Shown here piece by piece: positions 10,811 through 20,888 of a stretch of 64,000 bases of DNA. Positions within the stretch are counted from its first letter, which is position 1. Each line of letters begins with the position of its first letter. The notes beneath the pieces were generated by a model. The model made no database searches. It saw only the letters and a list, made by a program, of their open reading frames with translations, and had not been told where the DNA came from. The stretch is from Fragum whitleyi (taxonomy: Eukaryota > Mollusca > Bivalvia > Cardiida > Cardiidae), in contig OX411552.1 of the NCBI GenBank assembly GCA_948146395.1, positions 51,884,258-51,948,257 of the forward strand, in the 5' to 3' direction. The position numbers and the translations under genes are program-made.

Positions 10811-12099
10811 TGTCTTTATTACCACATTTAGATTGATACTAGGTAGGACCCCTAAATTTGGCGGGTAGCTGTTGGATATGATGAAATCCTGTGATTTTTC
10901 AGTGTGGGAAACAAAAAGAAACAATTTTTCATTCACCAACTGCCAAGATACATCTGTAATGTTGTTGCATGTGGTGTCAAAACGAAAAATAAACAATTTA
11001 ATTTTCCATCTCTGCAATGAGATAAATTGTATTTAACATATATAAACATTTTTTTTTCTGTTTTATTTGAATAGATTTTAAAGTTACCATTTTGTTTTGA
11101 AAGAAATTGGTTGGAATGTTGTTGAAGAACTTCATGAGTTGAATTTTTTGTTTCAGGAGCCCAAATGAATGCTGAATTATGAAATCTCCACATTGTCTAA
11201 TGAAAGGACATCCATCCTAGGGAAGTGTAATGTCCTTGATACGGTTACAAGAAGACAGAAACTGAGTTTTGACTGCCTGTACATGGCAAAATACAGAGTA
11301 CTAACTTCCACAGATTCTTTTTATTCACAATTTTAAGAGAATCTTTGTCAATTTATGGTCGAGAAGCAGGCTTAGTTGATTGTGTGAATAGCTAAAAACT
11401 GTTAAAACACAGGTTTGATCCCTAGGCTGGCCAACTAACAAACTAATTGCTTTCTGGGTGACAAGTGTTCCCATAATCTCGATATCAGACAGTGCTTTAC
11501 AAAGAGTTTGTTGAAGAAACAGGCAGATCTCAACAGTGATTTCATTGTGATATCCCATCATTATCCTCTGTATTAACAAATATTCTCCTGGGGTGCAGCT
11601 AATATTCTACAGTAGTGACAATTAATAAATTGACATCCTAGTGCTAAAAGCTTGTAAATGCATTTACGCAGGAACAGAATGGTATACACCGTATAACAGG
11701 ATGGAGATGCATATTATGTACATATTCTTAACTTGAGGTGAGCAGAGTTTTATCTGCTAGGCCAATAGGCACTGTGACATTAATCCACAATTATAGAATC
11801 GATTTTACAAATAACCAAATATTGAAATATATATTTATAATCATATTAAGCAGTGCTGAAATAAGTTTTGAACCATAGATTAATTTATGACTTATTCAAA
11901 AATTTCCTCAATAATGGGAAACAATGACTTAATAATTTTTGGTTATTTCTGTGACCTACATGTAGTTTTCATTTTCCTGAACCCTTTATTCACAAGATTG
12001 TTCCACAATTTTATTTTCAAACACTTCAGAGCCAACAGTAAGTAACATCATGTAATAAACACTCATTCTGATAAAAAAAACATCCGAAATTCATTTGCT
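10811..12099. other. Interior of the 11.1-kb element, nothing recognised
   Basis: AT-rich sequence with only short frames. A box-B-like GGTTTGATCCC occurs at about 11,412, without a matching box A at the right distance. Confidence 0.4.
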
Positions 12100-12445
12100 C
12101 AGCCCTCAATTCATTCATTCTAAACGCTCAAACCATTAAAAATTGCTCCAAAATGTTCAAAAAACACTTTGAAATCCGGTCTCAAACGATTAACATTGCA
12201 TTCAAATTTATCAATCATAAAATGATTTTATTGGCTAGAGTGAATTTCAAAGTGTCTGATTTATCCCTGAATACTAGATAACAGAAAAGTATGTTATTTT
12301 ATTAAAGTGAGGTAAAAATATAGATTTTGTCTTATTTTGGAAAAATTAGGGATATTTTATTACTTTTCTTGAACTTCACTCAAAACTCACTCATCATTCC
12401 CATTAAATTTCATTCCAGAATCATTCCAAAATCATTCATTATGTA
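12100..12445. repeat. CATTC/ATTCCAAA-rich block, one of three
   Basis: Runs of CATTCATTC, GCTCCAAAATGTTCAAAAAAC and ATTCCAGAATCATTCCAAAATC resemble 15,130-15,545 in the same orientation and 17,878-17,995 in inverted orientation. All three lie inside the 11.1-kb element, so the block is probably part of its own internal structure. Confidence 0.5.
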
Positions 12446-12449
12446 ATTT

Positions 12450-14307
12450 TTAGCTCCACTGGCCGAATGGCCAGCGGGCTATTGTCATGGCGGAGTGTCC
12501 GTCGTCCGTGCGTCCGTGCGTGCGTCCGTGCGTCCGTCCGTAAACTTTTACTTAAAAAATCTTCTCCTCATAAAGTACTGGATGGATTCCAATCAAATTT
12601 CACAGGAATGTTCCTTGGGTGACCCTCTATCAGATTCCTTCAAAGATTTTTAATCGGTTGAAAATCATGGCTGTAGTGGGCGTGGCTAATTTCCATATAT
12701 GGTAAAAGGTGGCTTTTCTCAGAAACTAATTGATGGATGTAAACCAAACTTCACATGAATTATCCTTGAGTGGCCCTCTATCAGCCTACAAAAAATCATT
12801 GTGAACAGATGAAAAATATGTATTTTATGGGCGGAGGTCATTTTTCTATATGTTATATAGTGAAAACTTTAAAAATCATTTTCTCAGATTCTAACTAATG
12901 GATATCAACCAAATTTCCCTGGAATGATTCTTGAGTGACCATCAACAAGTTTATAAAAAAGAATTTTGATCAGATGGAAAATGTGTATTTTATGGGCGGA
13001 GGTCATTTCTCTACATGTTATATAGTGAAAACTTTGAAAATCATTTTCTCAGAATCTAATTGATAGATATCAACCAAATTTTACATGAATGATACTTGAG
13101 TGACCCTTTATCAGTCTAGCAAAAGTTATTGTGATTGGATGAAAAATATATATTTTATGGGCGGAGGTCATTTCTCTATATGTTATATAGTGTACACTTT
13201 GAAAATCATTTTCTCAGAATGTAATCAATAGATTTCAACCAAATTTTACTAGAATGATTCTTTAGTGATACTTTATCAGTCTATGAAAAAATATTGTGAC
13301 CAGATCAAAACTATGTCTTTTATGGGCAGAGGTCATTTCTTCAGATAGGTTTTATGGTGGAATATCCAATATAGGGTAAAACAAACTATCCTGAAAGGTT
13401 AAAAAGATGGATTAGATATCATGGAAATTTTATTTCTGTGAAGCTGTATCAGTCTGCAAAAAAATATTCTGATTAGATGAACAGCATACTTTTTTTATTG
13501 GCAGAGGGTATTATAACATATAAAGTGAATATTTGATCACCCTTTTGGTATCATCTCAATGATGAATTTTTCTAGACTTGTTCAATTTATAGTTGTAATG
13601 ATTAAAGATTAGAAGGAACAAAGCCTTCGTTGAAATTCAAATGTATAGAAACATTAGTTGAAATAAGTAGCCTGAGAATACCCCCTCAGAATTGGTGAGT
13701 TTAGTTGAACGAAGGGTGAATCTGCACAGAGTGTAAAATGGTGTTCTGACCTCCAGACATTATGAGTGGGGTAGAAAGAGTTGAGATGACTGCACTCTAA
13801 GGCATTGGGCAGAATAAAATGAATATATTGGATATAATATTTTACTTCTTACTATCATTAATTAGAATTTTGTTTCGATGACAAACGATTGTTGTAAAGT
13901 ATCATCTTTTAGTAGTGTTTAACTAAAAGTGGAAAGATCTACAATCAAAATTTTGCACACAAAATACCAGTATATTGTGCAGTGACATTCTGTCAGTGTT
14001 GAAATTCTTATATTTGGATTTTAACAAAATTTCACTAGAATGATTCTTGGGTGACCCATTATCAGACTGCACAAAATTATTGTGATTAAATGAAAAATAT
14101 TTTTGTGACAGGTAGAGGTCAATTTATTCACTGATCATGAGTTTTTTTATGCAGAAATATTTCAGCATATGACCCTTATTTACTTGAAATAAACATTCAC
14201 TCATTTATTCTCTTCAATTCGCATTTAAACAGCTTTACCATCCTCAAATAGTCATTATCAGGATATTGAGGCCTGTGGAGCGAATCAGGCGCTCAAGCGC
14301 CTCTAGT
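12450..14307. mobile_element. Pearl-like element with exact 165-bp core period
   Basis: The left end is the hairpin AGCTCCACTGGCCGAATGG...CCAGCGGGCT, then TTGTCATGGCGGAGTG and a GTCCGTGCGTCCGTGCG tract. The core block TATGGGCGGAGGTCATTTCT starts at 12826, 12991, 13156 and 13321, exactly 165 bp apart. The right end is GGCGCTCAAGCGCCTCTAG near 14,287-14,305. Two related copies lie at 30,282-30,952 and 33,687-34,873. The segment at 13,560-13,980 is less repetitive. No protein is encoded. Confidence 0.8.
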
Positions 14308-14490
14308 TATTATATTTACTGTAGCTAGGGTATTGGTATCCACAGATTCAGGATTTCAGTTCGAACATACAAATAGGATGATTTCTTTTCCAAGGATTAC
14401 ATTATGATTCATTTTGATTGAAATTCTGCATGAAACTGAAATCTATAGGCTGCAGAGGGGAGGCCTCCTTTCCTTATTATCAAAAACTGC
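14308..14490. other. Short spacer, no gene
   Basis: It ends with CTGC (14,487-14,490), which is the left target duplication of the TRIM that follows. Confidence 0.5.
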
Positions 14491-14656
14491 TGTAACGGTT
14501 TAAAGGGAGGTAACTTGCATTGGATATGCAAATGAGAGAGACCTGCCCTTAGTTGAATGGCTATTTGAAGCCTCTATAGACAGAGTCGACCCATTTAGGG
14601 TTGAGGATCCTTTTCTCTGAATGGATCACGTCTGTCTAGTCGCTCGGTTCGTTACA
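14491..14656 (+). repeat. Left LTR of the TRIM
   Basis: 166 bp. It contains an octamer ATGCAAAT at 14526-14533 and a TATA-like CTCTATAGAC near 14573, possible promoter parts. The string AAAGGGAGGTAAC near its start also occurs alone at about 17,545, outside any LTR. Confidence 0.9.
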
Positions 14657-14658
14657 AT

Positions 14659-14676
14659 TGGTGGCAGCGGTGGGAT
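14659..14676 (+). other. Primer-binding site matching tRNA-Leu(AAG)
   Basis: TGGTGGCAGCGGTGGGAT is complementary over 18 bases to the 3' end, CCA included, of the animal tRNA-Leu(AAG) sequence as I remember it (...ATCCCACCGCTGCCA-CCA). Position and length are what a retrotransposon primer-binding site needs. Confidence 0.8.
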
Positions 14677-14726
14677 AATGACAACTGCCAGACCGGAGTT
14701 GCCTTACCCACGGGTCTCCCAGGCCA

Positions 14727-14743
14727 AGACTCGGGACGAGTCT
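14727..14743 (+). other. Internal hairpin of the TRIM
   Basis: AGACTCG-GGA-CGAGTCT is a perfect 7-bp stem with a 3-base loop in the middle of the internal region. It could act in packaging or dimerisation of the RNA. That is inference. Confidence 0.6.
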
Positions 14744-14747
14744 TCTC

Positions 14748-14761
14748 GGAGGGGAGAGTAA
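14748..14761 (+). other. Polypurine tract of the TRIM
   Basis: GGAGGGGAGAGTAA abuts the right LTR and is the expected second-strand primer site. Confidence 0.75.
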
Positions 14762-14927
14762 TGTAACGGTTTAAAGGGAGGTAACTTGCATTGGATATGC
14801 AAATGAGAGAGACCTGCCCTTAGTTGAATGGCTATTTGAAGCCTCTATAGACAGAGTCGACCCATTTAGGGTTGAGGATCCTTTTCTCTGAATGGATCAC
14901 GTCTGTCTAGTCGCTCGGTTCGTTACA
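14762..14927 (+). repeat. Right LTR of the TRIM
   Basis: The same 166 bp as the left LTR by base-by-base reading, followed by the CTGC duplication. Confidence 0.9.
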
Positions 14928-15129
14928 CTGCTATGATAAAATAATGTGGAAAATGAAGAAATTGCTTGAACAAGCCATTTTTCCCATTTAATTATGTTCA
15001 TAGGTTAATAAAATTTTCTCTGAAGAATTTCAAGAAAGTTTTCATCAAAATTTCTGAGAGTTTTAGTGATCCAGCAGAGAAATTTGAAACCAGGGTATAG
15101 TCAACAACATGAAATTGACACGCATTTCA

Positions 15130-15545
15130 ATCAAAATCTTTCTAAATCATTCACCCAGCGATCCATTCAACCATTCCAAACACTCACTTAAATTGATCAA
15201 AAACGCTAAAAAATCATCTGGAATCCTTTCAGAATTGTTGATCAAAAACGCTAAAAAATCATCTGGAATCCTTTCAGAATTGTTGAAGATGATCAAAATT
15301 TAATGCAAATCAATTAGATATTATTAGCTGTTGTGGATTTTAAAGTTACTGATTCATTGATGAAAATACACAAACAGCATAGAATGTATGTTTTATAAAA
15401 GGGAGGTTATTAATATCGCTAATTTTGTTCAACCAGAACAAATTTAGAGAAATTGGATTTCCTCCCTTGGATTTCACCCAAAACTTGCTCCACACACTAA
15501 TTCAATCTCATTCCGAAATCATTCCAAATCAGTCATTTTGTCAAT
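15130..15545. repeat. Second CATTC/ATTCCAAA block with a 45-bp perfect tandem duplication
   Basis: 15,195-15,239 and 15,240-15,284 are identical 45-bp units starting GATCAAAAACGCTAAAAAAT. Because 45 is a multiple of three, the small frame across it repeats a 15-residue peptide. I consider the frame accidental. The sides share CATTC-rich text with 12,100-12,445. Confidence 0.8.
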
Positions 15546-15640
15546 TTCATGATGTTCTTAACGGTAACACCTTCCTGATAGAAATTTTGAGGGTCAAGAT
15601 AGGTTATTTTTACATTTGGCACTTCTTAATTTTTCTTTTA

Positions 15641-16510
15641 TTAGTCCCCACCGGTTAACTGTTAGGTTGACTTGATTTCGTCCTTCTGTCTGTCCATCTG
15701 TCATAATATTGGTCATATCATAAATCCTAACAACTTTAGAAGAGGGTCACCCAAGGAACTTTCTGGTAAAGTTTCATTAAAATTGGCCCAATGGTTTGGG
15801 AGATGTCATTCAAAGATTTCGGGGTCAAAATAAGCCCCGCCCATATTTGGGGGTCAATCCAAATTTCTTGAATAACTTTAAAAGAGGGTCACCCAAGGAA
15901 CATTCTGGCCAAGTTTTGTCAAAATCCACCCATTGGTTTAGGAGAAGAAGATGTTTACAGTTTAAAGAAAAGTTTACGGACGGACGCATGACGGACACTT
16001 CGCCATGACAATAGCATCACCAACAACCTTGATTTCATTTCTGTGATTTTTGAAATCAACCCCTTTGTCCTTAGACCACCAATAAAAACCTCATTTTACA
16101 AACATCAAGTTACTGACCCTTCCATAAACTGACGGATATTGCCTTCAAGTTTCATGTAATAGTAACATCTGTATTCTTTATGGTTTCATAGCGATACTAC
16201 AGCCCTCAGTCAGTCATGTAAAGTTTCTTTTTTTGCTAAGTATAGTTCAAGAAATTTTGATTGATCCCCAAATATTGGCGTGGCAGTGGGGTGGGGGGGG
16301 GGATTTTTCACGTTAAAATCTTTAATAAATCTCCTCCCAAAGCATTGGGCTGATTTTAATGAAACTTGGCATGGATGTTCCTTGGATGACCCTTTACTTA
16401 AATTGTTCAAGAAGTTGTGATTGATCCCCAAATTTGGGCAGGGCAGGGCAATAGTCTGGGGTTATTAAAGCCAGTTGAGCAATACGGGCCCTCTTTGGCC
16501 TCTTGTGTTA
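15641..16510. mobile_element. Fragments of two pearl-like elements
   Basis: 15,641-16,015 has a left part (TAGTCCCCACCGGTTAACTG, GTCCTTCTGTCTGTCCATC), core text (AGGGTCACCCAAGGAAC...TCTGG) and an ACGGACGGACGCATGACGG tract ending GCCATGACAATAGC. 16,200-16,510 holds two core units in the opposite orientation (TTGATTGATCCCCAAATATTGG, GATGTTCCTTGGATGACCC), related to 30,953-32,455. Confidence 0.6.
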
Positions 16511-17877
16511 TTGGCCTCACAGATTTTTGAAAATAGAATCAATTGATAATAATTTTTTTCGAGTTAATCTTCCATTCAGAGCTTGTGCTAGCTTTTCAAA
16601 TTCAAGAGTCATTGACCCTTAACTGTAATTGTAGGGGTCAAAACTGCTGTTGAAGGGGTCAAAACAGTCTTAAGAGAGGATATAATTGGTAAATTGTTTT
16701 TGATTTTGCTGATGAATTTCTTTGATTATCTCCTTCATATCTTTATGTAAGAGATTCATGTGAAACTCCTATAAAGAATTAAAGATAAGAAGGAGACAAC
16801 TAATTCTAATACATTTACAATATGCAGCAGTTTTGATATGCAACACTGAAAATCAAAAGGGTCAAAATGACCGCTCCTGATAGAAAATTGAGGGGTCAAA
16901 ATCAGATGTTTTCAAATTTTTGAGGGTCGAAACCCTGGTTTAAGGGTCAAACAGGTACCCTGCATGGGGTGAACATAAATATAGGAATTTCAAAAAACAT
17001 TTTTTATCTTGTAAAAGAATGTTTATGAAAATTCCCATATTAACTAGTTAAAATTAATCACACTGCCAAGACTATGCAATTTATGAGAAATACAGTGTTT
17101 TCTTTTCTTGTGTAATGGGTCTTCTTCTATACAACACAGACAAAACAAAATCTTTTATTTTTCCATGGACTGTATTTTAATTGTTATTTTCACAATCACA
17201 GATTACATGATATTGTCTAAATTTGTGAAATAAATAATGAATAATTATTATCATCTCAATATTCTTTGTGTTTCCTTATTAAATCTTATCCTGCTGAAAT
17301 TAGACTGTGTCAAAGATAGTTTTTTCCAAAATGTTTAAGCAGAGAGCAGGCAGTCTGTGCTAGGATCAGAATGCGCATCTGTGCAAGTTGATCTTAGTAG
17401 AAAGTGTCTGCCAGACTTTTGTGAACAGAAGGAATATGTCATAATACATGTACCGTTAACATCATTCATGAAATTGAAATGTGAATGAATTTGGATTGAT
17501 TTCCAAATGAAATTAAGTTGAAGGAGAGTTTTTAATGAAATTAAAGGGAGGTAACAATATTTTTCTCTCCTTACATACTTTTGAGTCTTGGTGTTTTCAA
17601 GGACAATTAGACACTTTAAAAACCTCAACGGGGATAATTCTGGCTCAGAATATCTTGTGCAAAAACATCTCATTTTGCCCATCCTAGTGAGAAATCAAGA
17701 GTTGTTATCAACGAAATTTACCAATTTCTTCACTGAATTACACATTGCTTTGAGATTTTTCTCTCATTAAGCAAGTTTCAATGAGTTTTCTGACAGAAAA
17801 ATGAGAGAATCTCTCAATGACAATATCTCGTCCAAAAATGATCCCTGCGTCAACATGTTACAGCCAATAAATTTAGA
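16511..17877. other. Interior of the 11.1-kb element, no supportable gene
   Basis: A 115-codon minus-strand frame (17,335-17,682) has no hydrophobic segment, motif or splice context I can name. It includes the AAAGGGAGGTAAC string shared with the TRIM LTR. Several AGGGGTCAAAA strings recur at 16,630-16,950. Confidence 0.4.
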
Positions 17878-17995
17878 GAAAGATTTAATCAATTTGAATG
17901 AAATTGATCCTTTTGAACAATTTTGAAGTGTTTTTGAATAATTTTAGAGTGTTTATGAATTGGTTGAGTGAGTGCTAGGATTGAATGAATGGGGT
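17878..17995. repeat. Third CATTC block, inverted
   Basis: The reverse complement reads GCTCAGCACCCCATTCATTC...CAAAAACACTTCAAAATTG, matching the arrangement at 12,100-12,190. Together they form an inverted pair about 5.8 kb apart. Confidence 0.5.
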
Positions 17996-18099
17996 GCTGA
18001 GCAAGATAGTCATAATGATTTTGACAGAAGTAAATGTCAATTTAAAGTCAATTTCACAAAGTTACCAAGTGTATATTTGTGTAATTCCAAATTATTCAC

Positions 18100-18164
18100 T
18101 TTAACAGTGTTAACCAAGGTGTCCTAATGATTTTCATTAGGAAACCTTGACTAACATTGTTAAA
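18100..18164. repeat. 65-bp hairpin with 31-bp arms
   Basis: Arms 18,100-18,130 and 18,134-18,164 pair at 27 of 31 positions around a TTT loop (core CAAGGTgTCCTAATGA/TCATTAGGAaACCTTG). No A-box or B-box is present. It could be a microRNA-type precursor or a foldback element. Confidence 0.75.
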
Positions 18165-18495
18165 GGGCATGTGTTCCAAAACGTAACGGAACAATTACAG
18201 GTCCACTACCTTAAGCCATTCCCTCATAATTTCTTAATGAATTGTAACTTTTGGCATCTTCTAGTACAGATTCAGTATGAAATAAAAAGTTCACAGCCAA
18301 TATAGAATTTTACACACTACATGTACCTTAGTTATGTAAGGTTCATAATTTGATAATGAATGACCCGTAATTTTCTTTTTCTCTTTTTTTTTTTCATTTT
18401 GTGTACTGTTACACAAAAAGAGGCCTATAAACTCCATGAGTAAATATTGTGAAAAGAAATAAACTCCACCTAGGTAAAGTGTCGACAAATTTTAA

Positions 18496-18720
18496 CCCTT
18501 GTCATGCTGAATAAAATTTGGCCAAAAATTTTCATCAAAATCAAAGGGCAAAAAGCACTGAAATTACTAACTGTAGGTCAATTTTTATTTGAAAAACTAA
18601 ATCTTTTGACAATTCTGGTTTGAAGTGAGAAACAGGTGGTGTACACTAACATCAGGCTGCACATATGTGCAGGCTGATGTTTGTCTATAGCTCCTGCCAA
18701 AGCTGTAGAATGCAAAATAT
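18496..18720 (+). mobile_element. piggyBac-type MITE, right end eroded
   Basis: It starts TTAA/CCCTTGTCATGCTGAATAAA (TTAA at 18,492-18,495) and shares its interior (AGAAACAGGTGGTGTA, TGCACATATGTGCAGGCTGA) with the complete copy at 47,459-47,697. The right TIR is no longer visible. Confidence 0.75.
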
Positions 18721-19114
18721 CTCTGCTTGTCCAAAGACATGAGATAATTTTCTACTTATCAGAAAGTTATGGTAAATTCTTTTTGATAATTTCACTGGTT
18801 TTAAAGCAAAATTGATTATTTCACTGTTTTGGCGGTGAGATTACCAAGTGAGAATCTACCAACTTATCTCGATAGCATTAAACAATTTAAAATTTAATAC
18901 CTTTCAATATCTCAAAATACTATTAAGGCATTGTACATAATGAAATGGTTGCATTTTGTGGACCCATATCTTCCTTAAATCTCATTCTGTATTTCAAAAT
19001 GGTATAATTTTGCATCTGTCTATCATTCAGAATTCACTTCAAAATATGACTTTTTCGGTAACTCTAAAGCACTTAAAGTAGATCTATAGTATAGGCTACA
19101 TGTGTATCAAACTT
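18721..19114. other. Nothing recognised
   Basis: AT-rich interior of the 11.1-kb element without repeat core or frame. Confidence 0.4.
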
Positions 19115-19373
19115 AGGTGCGTTTCTTAGATTAAGATTCTTAAAAGTCTCATTAAGATTTTTAAGATGTTTTTTAGATTAAGATTTTTAAGCCGCTTAAT
19201 AAGAATCTTAATATATCTTAACGGGGAAACGAAGATGGTTTTGCAATGGCTTAAAACGAGTAGCCTTGACGACGTCAAATGTTTTCAGTCTCAAAATATC
19301 AAAAAACGTTTCTTATGACTTCTTAATAATTTCCTTTAGCGAAAATTTTCATCTTAATGTAAAAAACACACCT
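19115..19373. mobile_element. ~259-bp MITE with TTAAGA-rich ends
   Basis: AGGTGCGTTTCTTAGATTAA at the left is mirrored by the complement of TTAATGTAAAAAACACACCT at the right with few mismatches. The first 100 bp repeat ATTAAGATTCTTAAAAG, ATTAAGATTTTTAAGATG and similar. No clear target duplication was seen. Confidence 0.55.
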
Positions 19374-19419
19374 CTGGAATTACACTCATGTCGGGTAATC
19401 CTGCGCGTCGTGTAAAGCT

Positions 19420-19465
19420 GCGCAGCTATATGACGTCATGTAAACTATGAAAATGGCCGCTAAAC
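19420..19465 (+). promoter_or_regulatory. CRE plus YY1-type sites inside the 11.1-kb element
   Basis: A full palindromic CRE, TGACGTCA, sits at 19,431-19,438 and AAAATGGCCGC, YY1-like, at 19,450-19,460, next to GCTGCGCAGC. Such pairs mark core promoters of many animal genes. A transcript heading right would have about 1.4 kb before the right TIR. Confidence 0.35.
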
Positions 19466-19470
19466 ATAAA

Positions 19471-20689
19471 AGCAGAACCACCTATTTTTCATACTCAAAA
19501 TTCGATTAATTCTACCATTTTAAACAAATAGTTCACGTGTGTAGTTTAAAGCAAAAAGATTCCCATTTTTGTCTCAGTGTTTTTCATTTTAATTTGAATA
19601 GACTGCGGACAATAATTTTAGGTTCTTTCCTCGACTGCGCAGGGTTAGCCGATGAAAACTGCGTTGATAATACGCAACGGTGCCTCTGTTCATCACCGGA
19701 TTGTGTAATTCTAGTTACATTTTGTTCTAGATAAAATGTCTTTTACATAGCCAAAATGGTCAACGAGTACATTCGTGTATTGATTTTTTGTACAACCGAT
19801 ATTTTTACATGAATATTGTACTTGACTTTCCTAAGTGCGCAGGGTTAGCCGACAGCACTGTATATCACTCCCTTAATTTTCACTATTTATTTTGCAAGTT
19901 TTTAAACCAACTTCACTTTGTTTTGGCTAATCTCAATGGACATTCACTCAGTTTTGTCAGGACACATAATTATTTCCTGTGACCGAGTCTATACTGATTT
20001 CTTGGAGTTCCTAAGAGAGCAAAGAAGTGTTTAAAACTCCTATCTTGATCCCAACATGTAACGTCTAAGAGTGTTCATTTTCATCAGAGCTCCCTCCTTG
20101 TTGGTAGTTAAATAGAAGGCAGTCAGATGGACAGAGAATCTCTGCATTTGTTTATTTTTGCAATAAATTAATTGAAGTCTGGAGCAGATCAATCCAGTAA
20201 CTGTCACGAACGAGGAAAATCAGCTTCAAGTTCAACGTTTCCGAGTGTTTGTTGTGGTTTTGGGTGGGTGGGGTAACGATGAATTCCTGTTTCTGAACGA
20301 TCTCTGTCCATATCGTGAGTTTGTTTTCAACTGAACGAACCTTTCCTCCATCAGCGTTAACGTATATTTCATCAATTATCATGAGGATTGTCGAGAAAAT
20401 GGACAAAATGTCGAGTAATACATCGTATCTTCGAACGTTTTTGGTCGATCGTCGATTTTTCGCTTATCGCCCTTAGAATGACTCATTTCTGCCATTAAAC
20501 TAACAGAATCGATAAATAACTCGAAGAAATGAAAAAAGTTCGAAGATTTTTCGTCTAATTCCATCCAAATCCGTCGAATTTCTGTTCGAAGCGGTGATTG
20601 TCGCCATTTTTAAGATGAAAACCGCCATATTTAAGAAATTTCTCAGGATTTAAGTCAGCTCGGTAGCTATCTTAAATTGTTAGTGAAAA
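19471..20689. other. Low-repeat interior with a 17-bp direct repeat 200 bp apart
   Basis: TGCGCAGGGTTAGCCGA is found at 19,636-19,652 and 19,836-19,852, each preceded by TTTCCT. Minus-strand frames at 20,152-20,406 and 20,379-20,564 overlap in different phases. Neither shows a motif I recognise. If the element ever carried a transposase, this end is the most likely place for its remains. Confidence 0.4.
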
Positions 20690-20888
20690 ATCGCCGATCT
20701 TAGTCAAAAACTTAGTGGAAAGTTCGACTTAGCAGAAAATGGAAATATCTTAGTGGAAAATTTTCAACTTAGCAAAATCTTAGAAAAATACTTAGTGAAA
20801 AATGAAAAACTAAGAAAATATTGGAAAACTTAGTAAAAAATGCCAAACTAAGAAAAATCTCAAACTAAGATGTTTCGTGGATACGGCC
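20690..20888. repeat. Right TIR and CTTAG subterminal cluster
   Basis: Eleven CTTAG/CTAAG motifs precede the inverted 24-bp TIR, mirroring 9,746-9,912. Confidence 0.85.

Larger units (their letters stand above)
14491..14927. mobile_element. TRIM: complete 437-bp miniature LTR retrotransposon
   Basis: Two 166-bp direct repeats (14491-14656 and 14762-14927) read as identical. Each begins TGTAACGG and ends CGTTACA, with the canonical TG...CA termini. The 105-bp interior has a primer-binding site two bases after the left LTR and a purine-rich tract directly before the right LTR. The unit is flanked by CTGC on both sides (14487-14490 and 14928-14931), a 4-bp target duplication as for Gypsy-type integrases. 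There is no gag or pol. Identical LTRs mean recent insertion, with reverse transcriptase and integrase supplied in trans. Confidence 0.92.
9746..20888. mobile_element. 11.1-kb TIR DNA transposon (class unassigned) with CTTAG-rich ends
   Basis: The two ends are perfect inverted copies for 24 bp, starting GGCCGTATCCACGAAACATC and ending TTAG. Both are flanked by CCTGG (9741-9745 and 20889-20893), and the surrounding host repeat is continuous once the insertion is removed. Each end carries eleven CTTAG/CTAAG pentamers within about 165-200 bp, typical of transposase-binding subterminal repeats. The 11,143-bp interior contains younger insertions. No transposase domain is recognisable, so the element is either decayed or mobilised in trans. 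Because CCTGG is nearly palindromic, the exact boundary could shift by 2 bp. Confidence 0.8.

Noticed and set aside
10685..11017. 110-codon minus-strand frame
   Set aside because: Crosses a 48-bp tandem duplication and repeats the same peptide.
11400..11432. tRNA-like box B GGTTTGATCCC
   Set aside because: No box A at the required distance and no SINE body.
17335..17682. 115-codon minus-strand frame
   Set aside because: No domain, signal or splice context; contains the AAAGGGAGGTAAC repeat string.
9746..20888. Maverick/Polinton or viral integration for the 11.1-kb element
   Set aside because: No polymerase, integrase or capsid frame, TIRs only 24 bp and a 5-bp, not 6-bp, duplication.
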